64,000 nt of DNA. Source: an uncultured Clostridia bacterium (GTDB taxonomy: Bacteria > Bacillota > Clostridia > Oscillospirales > Ruminococcaceae). A program made the translations under genes and the position numbers. The notes beneath the pieces were generated by a model, which searched no databases, was not told the origin of the DNA, and worked only from the letters and a program-made list of their open reading frames with translations. Below are positions 41,548 through 51,311 of this stretch, in pieces. Numbering within the stretch: position 1 is the stretch's first letter; the number at the start of each line of letters is the position of its first letter. The stretch spans positions 1-64,000 of the forward strand of contig CANQPX010000004.1 in NCBI GenBank assembly GCA_947625915.1, in the 5' to 3' direction.

Positions 41548-42546
41548 GTGACAGATGCATTTATTTTTGCGGCAAATGCCGTTTTGCCGATAGTGATATT
41601 GATAGTTCTGGGATATATGCTGAAAAAGATCGGGCTGCTCACAAAGGAATTCCTTGATGTGGGAAATAAGCTGACTTTCAGGGTACTTCTTCCGGTAATG
41701 CTGTTCTGCAACGTGTATGAGATAGAAAGATTCAGCAATATAAATTTTTCTTTCATAATTTACGGCATTGCAGCAGTGATTATCATATTTTTATTGGCAG
41801 CAGTCGTTTGCTGCGCATTTACAAAGGATAACGCAAAGCGCGGCTCGCTCATACAAGCGGTCTTTCGCTCAAATTATGCGATAATCGGCATACCTCTTGC
41901 AGCGTCTCTTTTCGGCAGCAAAGGTGCGGCTGCAGCGGGAGTCATGTCGGCATTCTGCGTTCCGCTGTTCAATGCATTGGGAGTTATCACACTGACTATA
42001 TTTAACGGCAATTCCCAAAAGCAGAAAGCAGATGTGAAAAAGATCCTTATCGGGATAGTAAAAAACCCTCTCATAATCGGAACAGCAGCAGGGCTTGCAG
42101 TCCTCGGCATACGGGAACTGTTCGTCAGGCTGAACATAAATTTCAGACTTAAAGATGTGACGGTATTGTACGGCTCATTGGAAAATATCAAGTCGATATG
42201 TACGCCCTTTGCGCTGATCGTGCTGGGCGGAAGATTTGAATTTTCAGCGGTTTCACGGCTTTGGAAAGAGATCGTTTTCGGAACGGTGCTGAGAAATATA
42301 GCAGTTCCTGTTCTCGGACTTACGGCAGCGTACCTGCTGAGAGATGTTCTCGGACTTTCGGGAGAACATTTTGCCACATATATGGGAGTGTTCGCAACTC
42401 CGGTAGCGGTGGCTTCGGCTATAATGGCAAACGAAATGGGCGCGGACGGGGAACTTGCGGGACAGATGGTAGTCTGGACAAGTCTCGTAAGTACGGTCAC
42501 GATCTTTATATATGTTACTGTACTAAGAATGATCGGTATATTCTGA
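41548..42546 (+). CDS. AEC family transporter (auxin efflux carrier-like)
   Basis: 332 residues starting at GTG 41548; no ATG is suitably placed, and GGGGAAG lies about 14 nt upstream. About ten membrane helices are arranged as two five-helix halves, with PIVILIVLGYMLKKIGLL at the start and GNKLTFRVLLPVMLFCNVYEIE as the family's first conserved block. AEC members export or import malate, malonate and other organic anions. Inside a galacturonate operon it may handle an acidic sugar or fermentation acid. The substrate cannot be told. Confidence 0.85.
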   Translation: MTDAFIFAANAVLPIVILIVLGYMLKKIGLLTKEFLDVGNKLTFRVLLPVMLFCNVYEIERFSNINFSFIIYGIAAVIIIFLLAAVVCCAFTKDNAKRGSLIQAVFRSNYAIIGIPLAASLFGSKGAAAAGVMSAFCVPLFNALGVITLTIFNGNSQKQKADVKKILIGIVKNPLIIGTAAGLAVLGIRELFVRLNINFRLKDVTVLYGSLENIKSICTPFALIVLGGRFEFSAVSRLWKEIVFGTVLRNIAVPVLGLTAAYLLRDVLGLSGEHFATYMGVFATPVAVASAIMANEMGADGELAGQMVVWTSLVSTVTIFIYVTVLRMIGIF

Positions 42547-42646
42547 AATGATATGCCGTAAATTCTTAGGTAAGATAAGTTTGTATTATATTATTAAAAA
42601 TAATATAAATAATTTCCTTAAAATCATTATTTTCGGAGGTAATAGT

Positions 42647-43402
42647 ATGATCTTGGACAAATTCAGTCTTAACGGGAAAGTTGCCGTTGTAACGGGAAGC
42701 GATACGGGTCTCGGTCAAGGCGTTTCCAAAGCTTTTGTTGAAGCGGGCGCAAAAGTCCTCGGAGTTTCGAGAGTTTCCAGTGAGGATACTCAAAAAATGC
42801 TGGGAGAGGATAATTTCAAGTTCGTTATTGCGGATCTTGCAGCTCTTGACCCGATAGATATGATAATAAATACAGCTGTCAAAGAGTTCGGACGGCTCGA
42901 CATACTGGTGAATAACGCGGGCGTCATAAAACGTGAGGACTGCATAGATTTTTCAGTCAAAAACTGGGATCTGGTAATGAACGTAAACTGCCGTACGCTC
43001 TTCTTCCTTTCACAGGCTGCGGCAAAACAGTTCATGAAACAGAACAGCGGCGGAAAGATAATCTCTATCGCAAGTATGCTCTCCTATCAGGGCGGTATAC
43101 GCGTTCCGAGTTATACTGCAAGTAAATCCGCAGTAAAGGGAATAACCATGACAATGGCTAACGAATGGGCGCAGCACGGAATCAACGTTAATGCTATCGC
43201 TCCGGGATATATGGCTACTAACAATACACAGGCTCTGCGCGCAGACGCGGCAAGAAGCGAAGCTATACTTGACAGGATACCTGCGGGCAGATGGGGAACT
43301 CCGGATGATATAATGGGTGCGGCTGTTTTCCTTGCTTCATCGGCAAGTGATTATGTGAACGGCTTTACTATCGCTGTTGACGGCGGCTGGCTCGGAAGAT
43401 AA
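42647..43402 (+). CDS. kduD: 2-dehydro-3-deoxy-D-gluconate 5-dehydrogenase (KduD)
   Basis: 251 residues from the ATG at 42647 with GGAGG 7 nt upstream. Short-chain dehydrogenase: the NAD motif VTGSDTGLGQGVSKAF (TGxxxGxG) near residue 14, LVNNAGV near 88 and the catalytic S-Y-x3-K (SYTASKSAVKG) near 160. The closing VDGGWLGR is the KduD hallmark. It interconverts 2,5-diketo-3-deoxygluconate and 2-keto-3-deoxygluconate, the step after KduI. The 100 bp before it may hold a separate start of transcription. Confidence 0.93.
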   Translation: MILDKFSLNGKVAVVTGSDTGLGQGVSKAFVEAGAKVLGVSRVSSEDTQKMLGEDNFKFVIADLAALDPIDMIINTAVKEFGRLDILVNNAGVIKREDCIDFSVKNWDLVMNVNCRTLFFLSQAAAKQFMKQNSGGKIISIASMLSYQGGIRVPSYTASKSAVKGITMTMANEWAQHGINVNAIAPGYMATNNTQALRADAARSEAILDRIPAGRWGTPDDIMGAAVFLASSASDYVNGFTIAVDGGWLGR

Positions 43403-43429
43403 CATATCCTGCTTTGGGAGGTAAGATCA

Positions 43430-44401
43430 ATGGATAACAAAAAGTTTCTTGAACAGCTTGAAGGTACGGGCATAGTTCCTGTCATCAAGCTCGAAAATAC
43501 CGCTGACGCGGTGAACCTTGCAAAGGCTCTTTATGACGGCGGTATACACTGCGCGGAAGTAACGTTCCGTGCGGCAGGCGCGGATAAAGTCATATCGGAT
43601 ATGGTAAAAGCATACCCGGATATGCTTATAGGCGCGGGTACGGTACTTACAACGGAACAGTGCGATAAGGCTATAGAAGCGGGCGCACAGTTCTGCGTGG
43701 CTCCGGGACTCAATCCGAAGGTAGTTAAACATTGCCTTGATAAAGGCGTTCCGTTTGCTCCGGGCGTTGCAAACGGCTCACAGATCGAACAGGCTATGGA
43801 ACTGGGACTGGATTTCGTTAAATTCTTCCCGGCGGAACAGGCGGGCGGTCTGCCCTACATAAAGGCTGTATCTGCTCCGTATTCTTCGATGAAGTTCATG
43901 CCCACAGGCGGAGTAAATGAAAATAACCTGAACACATACCTTTCTTTCAAGAAGATAGTCTGCTGCGGCGGAAGCTGGATAGTTCCCGATAAACTTGTAA
44001 AAGCAGGAAAATGGGAAGAGATCACGGCTCTTTGCCGTTCGGCGGTAAATAAAATGCTCGATTTCTCGGTAGCGCATATCGGAATAAACTGCGATAATGA
44101 GAATGAGGCAAAAGATGTTTCCGGAAAATTTGAAAAAATGTTCGGCTGGGAACAGAAGGTGGGCAACAGCAGCGTATTTGCAGGACCTTTCGTTGAGTGC
44201 ATGAAAACTCCGTTCAAGGGCGCAAAGGGGCATATTGCCGTGTCGACAAACAGCGTTACAAGAGCCGTTTATCAGCTTAAAGCAAAGGGCGTTGAAGTCG
44301 ATATGTCAACGGCAAAATACGATGCCGACGGAAGAATGACCGTTGTTTATCTTAAAGATGAATTCGACGGCTTTGCGGTACATCTTGTTGAGAAAAAGTA
44401 A
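43430..44401 (+). CDS. eda: KDPG/KHG aldolase fused to a VOC (glyoxalase-like) domain
   Basis: 323 residues in two parts. Residues 1 to about 205 form a standard Eda aldolase, with GTGIVPVIKLEN, CAEVTFRAAGADK (catalytic Glu region), GAGTVLTTEQC, FCVAPGLNPKVV and FVKFFPAEQAGGLPYIKAV with the Schiff-base Lys, then FMPTGGV. Residues from about 210 on form a VOC fold (AHIGINCDNENEAKDVSGKFEKMFG ... GHIAVSTNSV ... AVHLVEKK). Eda splits 2-keto-3-deoxy-6-phosphogluconate to pyruvate and glyceraldehyde-3-phosphate, the end of the pathway here. The role of the added domain is unknown. Confidence 0.94.
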   Translation: MDNKKFLEQLEGTGIVPVIKLENTADAVNLAKALYDGGIHCAEVTFRAAGADKVISDMVKAYPDMLIGAGTVLTTEQCDKAIEAGAQFCVAPGLNPKVVKHCLDKGVPFAPGVANGSQIEQAMELGLDFVKFFPAEQAGGLPYIKAVSAPYSSMKFMPTGGVNENNLNTYLSFKKIVCCGGSWIVPDKLVKAGKWEEITALCRSAVNKMLDFSVAHIGINCDNENEAKDVSGKFEKMFGWEQKVGNSSVFAGPFVECMKTPFKGAKGHIAVSTNSVTRAVYQLKAKGVEVDMSTAKYDADGRMTVVYLKDEFDGFAVHLVEKK

Positions 44402-44459
44402 CAGCAGAACGTTATGCTCTGCCGTAAATGCAATAAATTTATAAGGAGAAATGATAAAA

Positions 44460-45491
44460 ATGGCTAAAATTATAACTATGGGCGAGATCATGCTCAGACT
44501 GTCCACTCCGAATAATGAAAAATTTATACAGGCGGACGAATTCGACGTAAACTACGGCGGCGGTGAAGCAAATGTTGCGGTATCGCTGGCAAATTACGGT
44601 CACGATGCGGAATTCATAACAGCAGTTCCGGATAACCCCATAGGCGCCTGCGCTGTTGCCGCTCTCCGCAAATACGGCGTTGAAACAAAGCATATTGCAA
44701 AATGCGGCGAAAGGCTCGGGATATACTTCCTTGAAACAGGCGCGTCAATGAGAGCTTCAAATGTTGTATATGACAGAGCACATTCTTCAATAGCGACTGC
44801 CGACGCTTCAAATTTCAACTTCGATGAGATATTTGAGGGAGCAGACTGGTTCCACTTTACAGGCATAACTCCCGCTATATCGGATCTTGCGGCGGAAGTT
44901 ACGGAAACAGCTCTGAAAGCTGCTAAGAAGCATAATGTTACGGTTTCGGTGGATCTTAATTTCCGCAAAAAGCTGTGGTCATCGGAAAAGGCTCAAAAAG
45001 TTATGACAAATCTTATGCAGTATGTTGACGTTTGTATCGGAAATGAAGAGGACGCCGAAAAAGTTCTCGGCTTCAAACCCGGCAAGACAGATGTCACAAA
45101 GGGCGAACTGGAACTTTCCGGATATGTGGATATCTTCGGACAGATGATAGACAAGTTCGGCTTCAAGTATGTTGTTTCTTCACTGCGTGAGAGCCACTCC
45201 GCTTCAAACAACGACTGGTCGGCGTGCATAATGGACGGTGCAACAAGAGAATTCTATCATTCAAGAAAATATAATATCAATCCTATCGTTGACAGAGTAG
45301 GCGGCGGCGACTCTTTTGCAGGCGGTCTTATCTGCGGATTGAACGACGGAAAGGATTTCAAATCCGCTCTGGAATTTGCGGTAGCGGCTTCCGCTCTTAA
45401 ACACACTATCCCCGGCGACTTCAACCTCGTCACAAGAGCAGACGTGGAAACTCTTGCGGGCGGCGACGCTTCGGGTCGTGTACAGAGATAA
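44460..45491 (+). CDS. kdgK: 2-keto-3-deoxygluconate kinase (PfkB family)
   Basis: 343 residues from the ATG at 44460 (MAKIITMGEIML). An ATG at 44451 is only 2 nt from the AGGAG. PfkB-type ribokinase fold: the N-terminal GGGEANVAVSLANYG, the DLNFRKKLW block, and the C-terminal signature VDRVGGGDSFAGGLICGL with the catalytic Asp. The operon (KduD, Eda, KduI) supports KDG as substrate. The stop codon shares one base with the next start. Confidence 0.93.
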   Translation: MAKIITMGEIMLRLSTPNNEKFIQADEFDVNYGGGEANVAVSLANYGHDAEFITAVPDNPIGACAVAALRKYGVETKHIAKCGERLGIYFLETGASMRASNVVYDRAHSSIATADASNFNFDEIFEGADWFHFTGITPAISDLAAEVTETALKAAKKHNVTVSVDLNFRKKLWSSEKAQKVMTNLMQYVDVCIGNEEDAEKVLGFKPGKTDVTKGELELSGYVDIFGQMIDKFGFKYVVSSLRESHSASNNDWSACIMDGATREFYHSRKYNINPIVDRVGGGDSFAGGLICGLNDGKDFKSALEFAVAASALKHTIPGDFNLVTRADVETLAGGDASGRVQR

Positions 45492-46324
45492 TGAGAATGT
45501 TTATAAGAGCCCATGACCTTGGAGCCAAGGGCGAAGAAAATATCATAAAAAAACTTGACGAATTCGGTCTGGACGGTGTTCAACTCGTTACATACAAATG
45601 CCTTGATGGGATAACTTATACTCCCGGTTCAATGACAAAAAGCCGCGCGGAACAGTTCCGCAAAGCATTTGAAAAAGCCGGAAAGACCGTTCCGCTCATA
45701 GGCGCGTACTTCAACCCCGTCCACCCCGATGAAAACAAGATAAAAAACGGGATCGCCGTGTTCAAGGATCACCTTTCGCTTGCAAAGGAACTGGGCTGCG
45801 GCATCGTAGGCTCGGAAACAGGTTCGTATAACGGCGATAAGTGGACATATGACCCGCAGAACCGTACGGAAGAAGCACTGAAACGCGTTGTTAACACATT
45901 TTCGGAACTTTGCGACTATGCGGAGAGCTGCGGAGTGAATGTAGGCATGGAAGGCGCTTTCGGTCATGTCTGCTGGAACGTTAAAACTCTTGACCGCGCT
46001 GTCAGAAGTATCGGAAGAAAAAATATCAGATTTATATTTGATCTGTACAACTATCTTGACGGTTCAAATGTTGACAAAATGTATGATATTCTTGATGAGG
46101 GACTGCAGACATTCGGAGACAGGATATGCGTGTTCCATATAAAGGACTGCATCATATGCGACGATGGCTCGCTGAAACAGTGCGGCGTCGGAAAAGGCAT
46201 ATTCGATTATTCCCGCATCATTTCCGAGATCGGAAAGGTATGCCCGGACGCAAACCTTGTTTTTGAAGGAACAACGGGCGATGATATCGCTCCCGCAGTT
46301 TCACACATCAGAAAATTTATTTGA
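45491..46324 (+). CDS. Sugar phosphate isomerase/epimerase-like TIM-barrel protein
   Basis: 277 residues of the xylose isomerase-like AP endonuclease 2 superfamily. Metal and substrate positions appear in GSETGSYNG, NVGMEGAFGHVCW, RFIFDLYNY, VFHIKDC and LVFEGTTGDD. The strand order is that of IolE/IolI or hydroxypyruvate isomerase relatives. Position between KdgK and KduI suggests isomerisation of a uronate-derived ketose. The reaction is not known. Starts one base into the kdgK stop. Confidence 0.85.
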   Translation: MRMFIRAHDLGAKGEENIIKKLDEFGLDGVQLVTYKCLDGITYTPGSMTKSRAEQFRKAFEKAGKTVPLIGAYFNPVHPDENKIKNGIAVFKDHLSLAKELGCGIVGSETGSYNGDKWTYDPQNRTEEALKRVVNTFSELCDYAESCGVNVGMEGAFGHVCWNVKTLDRAVRSIGRKNIRFIFDLYNYLDGSNVDKMYDILDEGLQTFGDRICVFHIKDCIICDDGSLKQCGVGKGIFDYSRIISEIGKVCPDANLVFEGTTGDDIAPAVSHIRKFI

Positions 46325-46346
46325 TTTAAGGAGAATGAATAATATT

Positions 46347-47183
46347 ATGACTTTGGATATCAGATACAGCAATCACCCCGATGATTCAAAACATTACGAC
46401 ACCGAGACTCTCAGGAAAAATTACCTTATAGAAAAGGTGTTCGTTCCCGATGAGATCGCACTTACATATTCGCATCAGGACAGAATGATCGCAGGCGGCG
46501 CAATGCCTGTAAAGGGCGAACTTAAACTCGGAAGCACGAAAGAACTCGGTACCGAACATTTCCTCGAAAGACGTGAGATGGGCATTATCAATGTGGGCGG
46601 AAAGGGCAAAGTTGTGCTTGACGGAAAGGAATATGCCCTGAACTATAAAGACGGTCTTTATATCGGCATGGGAACAAAAGAGATCCTGTTCACTTCCGAC
46701 GATCCTTCCGCTCCCGCAAAATTCTATATCAATTCCAGCCCTGCGCACCAGACTTATCCTACGGTGTTCATAACCAAGGATAAGGCTAATCATATCCCTC
46801 TCGGCAGCCCCGAAAATCTTAACAAGCGTGTTGTAAATCAGTATATCCACCCGTCAGTATGCAAGTCCTGTCAGCTTTCAATGGGTATGACGGAACTTGA
46901 CAAAACAAGTTCATGGAACACTATGCCCGCGCATACTCACGAAAGAAGAATGGAAGTTTACTTCTATTTTGAACTTGAAGATGACAATGTTGTATTCCAC
47001 ATGATGGGACAGCCGCAGGAGACCCGCCACATAATCATGCACAACGAACAGGCTGTTATCAGCCCGAGCTGGTCTATCCACAGCGGCACGGCTACGAGCA
47101 ATTATACCTTTATCTGGGGTATGTGCGGCGAGAACCAGACATATGACGATATGGACACTATAAGCAACCTCGATCTCAAGTGA
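46347..47183 (+). CDS. kduI: 5-keto-4-deoxyuronate isomerase (KduI)
   Basis: 278 residues from the ATG at 46347, the same length as E. coli KduI. An ATG at 46335 almost touches the AAGGAG and is less likely. Zinc-dependent cupin fold. Seen: VEKVF-like IEKVFVPDEIALTYSHQDRMI at the start, GGAMPVKGEL, FLERREMGIINVGG, and the zinc motif PAHTHERRMEVYFYFEL near residue 195. It converts the unsaturated uronate released by GH105 to 2,5-diketo-3-deoxygluconate for KduD. Confidence 0.95.
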   Translation: MTLDIRYSNHPDDSKHYDTETLRKNYLIEKVFVPDEIALTYSHQDRMIAGGAMPVKGELKLGSTKELGTEHFLERREMGIINVGGKGKVVLDGKEYALNYKDGLYIGMGTKEILFTSDDPSAPAKFYINSSPAHQTYPTVFITKDKANHIPLGSPENLNKRVVNQYIHPSVCKSCQLSMGMTELDKTSSWNTMPAHTHERRMEVYFYFELEDDNVVFHMMGQPQETRHIIMHNEQAVISPSWSIHSGTATSNYTFIWGMCGENQTYDDMDTISNLDLK

Positions 47184-47250
47184 TCGGCTTTTTCCTGTAG
47201 GTAAAATACTGCTCCCTGCGGCAGAGCCGTACTTGAGCAGGTTTAAGATG

Positions 47251-47274
47251 ACCGCACGGCTGAAACGGTGCGGT
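47251..47274 (+). other. Intercistronic hairpin
   Basis: ACCGCAC / GTGCGGT stem with a ten-base loop between kduI and the second ABC ATPase, followed by AAAAAT, not T. It may be an mRNA processing or stability element rather than a terminator. Confidence 0.5.
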
Positions 47275-47305
47275 AAAAATCCATTTGAAAAGTGGGAGTA
47301 CGGTT

Positions 47306-48409
47306 ATGGCTTATTTAACTTTAAAAGGAATAAACAAAATTTACCCCAACGGCTTCCATGCCGTACATGATTTCAACCTTGAGATCGAAAAGGGAGAATT
47401 TATAGTATTTGTCGGCTCATCGGGCTGCGGCAAATCTACTACTCTGCGAATGATCGCGGGACTCGAAAACATCAGTAAAGGCGAATTCCTTATCGACGGC
47501 GTGAGAGCAAATGAAAAAGGTCCCCGCGAACGGGGAGTTGCAATGGTTTTCCAGAGTTATGCGCTTTATCCGCATATGACGGTGTATGATAACCTTGCGT
47601 TCGGTCTTACGCTACAAGGAGTAGACGATGATGTTATCGAGAAAAAAGTTCTTGCCACGGCGGAAATACTCGGTCTGACAAAGTATCTTGACAGACTTCC
47701 GAGAGCGCTTTCGGGCGGTCAGAGACAAAGAGTCGCAGTCGGACGCGCAATTATCCGTAAGGTGGATATCTTCCTTATGGACGAACCGCTTTCCAACCTC
47801 GACGCAAAGCAAAGAGTTACAATGCGTTCCGAGATAACACAGATACACCGCAGAACAGGCGCGACAACTATCTATGTTACACACGACCAGACGGAAGCTA
47901 TGACTATGGCTGACAGGATAGTCGTTATGAAGGACGGATATATCCAGCAGATAGGAACGCCCCATGACCTGTATTTCGATCCGGTAAACATATTTGTTGC
48001 GGGATTTATAGGTGAACCGCCGATGAACTTCATTGACGGCACGGTAAAGAACGGAAAGATCGTTATCGGCGGAAAGGATATTGACCTTTCAGCTGTTGCG
48101 GATAAGGACGTGCTGGGAAAATATGAAGGCTCGGAAGTTACTTTCGGTTTCCGTCCGGAAGCAATAAAGCTTCTGAACGGCACAAATATGGAGAACGTTT
48201 ATAAGTTCTGCGGAACTGTTGAACTTACCGAAATGCTGGGCGATAATACCAATGTTTACATTGATATAAACGGCGTAAAGAGCATACTTAAAGTTGATCC
48301 GCATGATACACCGAGAGTAGATACGGATCTGGGATTTGCGATACCTTATAAAAACGTTTATCTTTTCGACAAACATACAGAAAAACGGATCAAATTGAGA
48401 GCAGTGTAA
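47306..48409 (+). CDS. ABC transporter ATP-binding protein (MsmX/UgpC-type), second copy
   Basis: 367 residues from the ATG at 47306, with GGGAG 9 nt upstream. Walker A GSSGCGKSTTLRMIAG, Q-loop AMVFQSYAL, signature LSGGQRQRVAVGRAI, Walker B IFLMDEPLSNLD, switch YVTHDQTEAM and a C-terminal TOBE domain. It starts MAYLTLKGINKIYPNG, closer to classical MsmX than the copy at 36.4 kb. MsmX-type ATPases can serve several sugar importers, so this one may power transporters elsewhere. Confidence 0.95.
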   Translation: MAYLTLKGINKIYPNGFHAVHDFNLEIEKGEFIVFVGSSGCGKSTTLRMIAGLENISKGEFLIDGVRANEKGPRERGVAMVFQSYALYPHMTVYDNLAFGLTLQGVDDDVIEKKVLATAEILGLTKYLDRLPRALSGGQRQRVAVGRAIIRKVDIFLMDEPLSNLDAKQRVTMRSEITQIHRRTGATTIYVTHDQTEAMTMADRIVVMKDGYIQQIGTPHDLYFDPVNIFVAGFIGEPPMNFIDGTVKNGKIVIGGKDIDLSAVADKDVLGKYEGSEVTFGFRPEAIKLLNGTNMENVYKFCGTVELTEMLGDNTNVYIDINGVKSILKVDPHDTPRVDTDLGFAIPYKNVYLFDKHTEKRIKLRAV

Positions 48410-48412
48410 AAT

Positions 48413-49813
48413 ATGTCAGATACTTACAGTGTAAGTGAAAAAGATCGTAAGCGGAGGGAATTTATTCTGAACGGCGAGCCGATGGCTGTCGTGCTGAGTA
48501 TTTCCCTGCCGCTGATATTGTTGGGAGCATTTTCGTATCTTAGCAGCGTTATAGATACGATAGTTGTGGCAAAAAGCGATAATGACGCGCTTTCTTCGGT
48601 GGTCATGATATCGCAGATAAAGAGCCTGTTCACGGCGCTGGGTTCGGGATTTGCAACAGGCGGTTCGATAATCGTTTCAAGGCTCATAGGACGCGGCGAA
48701 TATCCAAAGGCAAAACAGGTGGCAAATACTATAGTAACACTTTTTTTTGCGTTCGCGGCAGTGCTGATATGCACCCTTATACCAACGGCGGAAGGCATAC
48801 TCAGAATTGCGGGGCTTACGGACGAAATGATCGTCAGCGGGCTCGGATATTTCAGGATACAGATAGTTTCGATAGGCGTATCGATGTTCAACTCTATCTT
48901 CCTCGGCTTGGAAAAGGCAAGAGGCGCAACGGTGAACATAATGTTCGTGAACATTATGTCGATGTCGCTGAAACTGATATTTACGGTCGTTTTTGTTACT
49001 ATACTGAAATTGGGAACAAATATGGTAGCGGCTTCTACATTGTTTGCAGATATTTCGGTAACAAGTTATGCGGCGGTAATGCTTATAAGAAAAAACTACC
49101 TGTTCCATTTTTCGATAAAGAACAGCAGATTTACAAAGGAACTGATATTTCCGCTTTGTTCGCTGTCGATACCTGTGTTTCTGGGAAAATTCGTTTTTTC
49201 AATGGGCAAGGTCATAGTGAACAGACTTGCTATAGGTTACGGTCCGGACGCGCCGGGCGCACTGGGAGTTTCAAATCAGATCAGCGGAAGCGTCACAAAT
49301 ATCGTAAGCTGTACGGAGGATTCGGAATCATCTATAGAAAGCTACAATCTCAGCGCAAAACATTATTCGCGCATGATAAAGATGTTTTGGTGTACGCTGT
49401 TCATAAACCTTACAATATCGGTAATAGGCTTTATCATACTTACGGTGTTCAAGGATCCGATCTCAATGTATTTTGCGGACGGCGATCCGTCAAAAGCAGA
49501 ACTTATCGGAAAAATATTCGGCTTTGAAAAAATAGGCATAGTTGCGCTGGCAGTAAATTCAACGGTGAACGGTCTGATATACGGCATAGGGTATACAAAA
49601 CTTTCAATGCTTGTGAACCTTTCAAGATTGTTTGTATTCAGGATACCGTCAATGCTGGTAATGATAAACGCTTTCCCGCAGCTCGGGGCGGAAAGTCTCG
49701 GCATTGCAATGCTCATATCAAATGTCGGCATAGGACTTATGTCGGTGGTGATAGGGATAGTATGCCTGTTGAAAATAAAGCATCATAAAACAAAGGATAA
49801 ACTTAAACTCTGA
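48413..49813 (+). CDS. MATE family efflux transporter
   Basis: 466 residues with about twelve membrane helices. Typical MATE blocks are NGEPMAVVLSISLPLILLGAFSYL at the start, GSGFATGGSIIVSRLIGRGEYPKAKQVANT near residue 80 and a mirrored second half beginning LIFPLCSLSIPVFLGKFVF. It lies 3 nt after the ABC ATPase and 60 nt before uxaB, all in one direction. MATE proteins export cations or drugs with Na+ or H+; the reason for one within a hexuronate operon is not clear. Confidence 0.88.
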   Translation: MSDTYSVSEKDRKRREFILNGEPMAVVLSISLPLILLGAFSYLSSVIDTIVVAKSDNDALSSVVMISQIKSLFTALGSGFATGGSIIVSRLIGRGEYPKAKQVANTIVTLFFAFAAVLICTLIPTAEGILRIAGLTDEMIVSGLGYFRIQIVSIGVSMFNSIFLGLEKARGATVNIMFVNIMSMSLKLIFTVVFVTILKLGTNMVAASTLFADISVTSYAAVMLIRKNYLFHFSIKNSRFTKELIFPLCSLSIPVFLGKFVFSMGKVIVNRLAIGYGPDAPGALGVSNQISGSVTNIVSCTEDSESSIESYNLSAKHYSRMIKMFWCTLFINLTISVIGFIILTVFKDPISMYFADGDPSKAELIGKIFGFEKIGIVALAVNSTVNGLIYGIGYTKLSMLVNLSRLFVFRIPSMLVMINAFPQLGAESLGIAMLISNVGIGLMSVVIGIVCLLKIKHHKTKDKLKL

Positions 49814-49872
49814 GCGTTTGTCCGCATTTATTTGCGGTAAAAATAAAAAAATTTATTGAGGTGATAAGGACT

Positions 49873-51309
49873 ATGAAAGATTTGGATCGCTCAAGTCATA
49901 AGACAGGCGAAAGACCTATAAGGATACTTCAGTTCGGAGAAGGAAATTTCCTGCGGGCTTTCGTGGATTGGATACTGCAGGATCTGAACAGCAAAGGCGT
50001 TATAAACTCCGATGTTGCGGTAGTACAGCCTATGCCCATGGGAAGGGTAAAGGAACTGGCTGAACAGGACGGTCTTTATACGCTTTGTCTCGAAGGCATA
50101 GATAAGGGCGAAAAAGTTCAGAGCAGAGAAATTATTGACGTTCTGCGCGATTTTATAAACCCGTTTGAACAGTATGATAAGTATCTCGCTTATGCGAAAA
50201 GTGAGGAGCTGGAAATAGTTATTTCCAATACAACGGAGGCAGGGATCGCCCTCGACACCTCAGACACGGATCTTTCCGTGTGTCCGAAGAGTTTCCCCGG
50301 TAAACTTCTGGCTTTGCTCAAGGCGAGATACGATCATTTTAACGGCGATATGTCAAAAGGTCTGGCAATTATCCCTTGTGAACTTATCGACCATAACGGT
50401 GATGAACTGAAACGCGTTTTGCTGGAACTTGCAAAGATCAACGGGCTTGATGACAGCTTTATAAAGTGGCTGACTTCCGCGAACCATTTCACAAATACGC
50501 TTGTTGACAGGATAGTTCCCGGCTATCCCCGCGATACGGCTGAGGAGATATGCAGGGAGACAGGCTTCAAGGATAACAACATTGTCAAGGGAGAAATATT
50601 CCATCTCTGGGTGCTGCAAAAAGAACCTTTCGTTCAGGAAAAACTTCCTGCAGATAAGTCGGGACTCAACGTTATTTTTACAGATGATATCACTCCGTAT
50701 AAACAGCGGAAAGTCAAGATCCTTAACGGTTCTCATACCGCAATGGTGCCTGTCGCTTATCTCAGCGGCATAGATACAGTGCGGGAAGCAGTTACGGACG
50801 AAGATGTGGGCAAATTCGTTCAGGAACTGGTGAACGATGAGATAAAACCTACAATAGATCTTCCGAAAGATGAAATGGACGCGTTCGCTTCAAGCGTTAT
50901 AGAACGTTTTATGAACCCGTTCATTCGTCATGAGCTTATGTCGATAGCACTTAATTCAACTACAAAATTCAAGACCCGTCTGCTGCCGACTTACAACGAT
51001 TACCGCGCTAAATTCGGCAGATCGCCGAAGCATATACTTTTCTCATTTGCATCTTTGACGGTATTCTACCGCGGAAAACGCGGAAACGAAGATATCGCTC
51101 TTGCGGACGATCCGGAGTATATAAAGTTCTGGAACGAACTGTGGAAACTTTCAGATAGTATGGAAATTGCCAAAAAAGCACTTTCAAACACCGCTCTCTG
51201 GGAACAGGATCTTGATGTGGATAATAACGCGGAGCTTGTTGCGGGATATATAAACGGTATCCTGAAAAACGGCGAAAGAGCTGCTTTGAAAGCATTTTTG
51301 GGAGAATGA
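49873..51309 (+). CDS. uxaB: Tagaturonate reductase / altronate oxidoreductase
   Basis: 478 residues from the ATG at 49873; a GTG at 49861 in the same frame lies within the ribosome site. Mannitol dehydrogenase family: NAD-binding N-terminus RILQFGEGNFLRAFVDWIL, the middle ISNTTEAGIALD, CELIDHNGDELK, and KVKILNGSHTAMVPVAYLSG near residue 280 with the catalytic Lys. It reduces tagaturonate to altronate. Overlaps the next gene by ATGA. With UxaC and UxaA it makes the galacturonate branch. Confidence 0.94.
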   Translation: MKDLDRSSHKTGERPIRILQFGEGNFLRAFVDWILQDLNSKGVINSDVAVVQPMPMGRVKELAEQDGLYTLCLEGIDKGEKVQSREIIDVLRDFINPFEQYDKYLAYAKSEELEIVISNTTEAGIALDTSDTDLSVCPKSFPGKLLALLKARYDHFNGDMSKGLAIIPCELIDHNGDELKRVLLELAKINGLDDSFIKWLTSANHFTNTLVDRIVPGYPRDTAEEICRETGFKDNNIVKGEIFHLWVLQKEPFVQEKLPADKSGLNVIFTDDITPYKQRKVKILNGSHTAMVPVAYLSGIDTVREAVTDEDVGKFVQELVNDEIKPTIDLPKDEMDAFASSVIERFMNPFIRHELMSIALNSTTKFKTRLLPTYNDYRAKFGRSPKHILFSFASLTVFYRGKRGNEDIALADDPEYIKFWNELWKLSDSMEIAKKALSNTALWEQDLDVDNNAELVAGYINGILKNGERAALKAFLGE

Positions 51310-51311
51310 AA

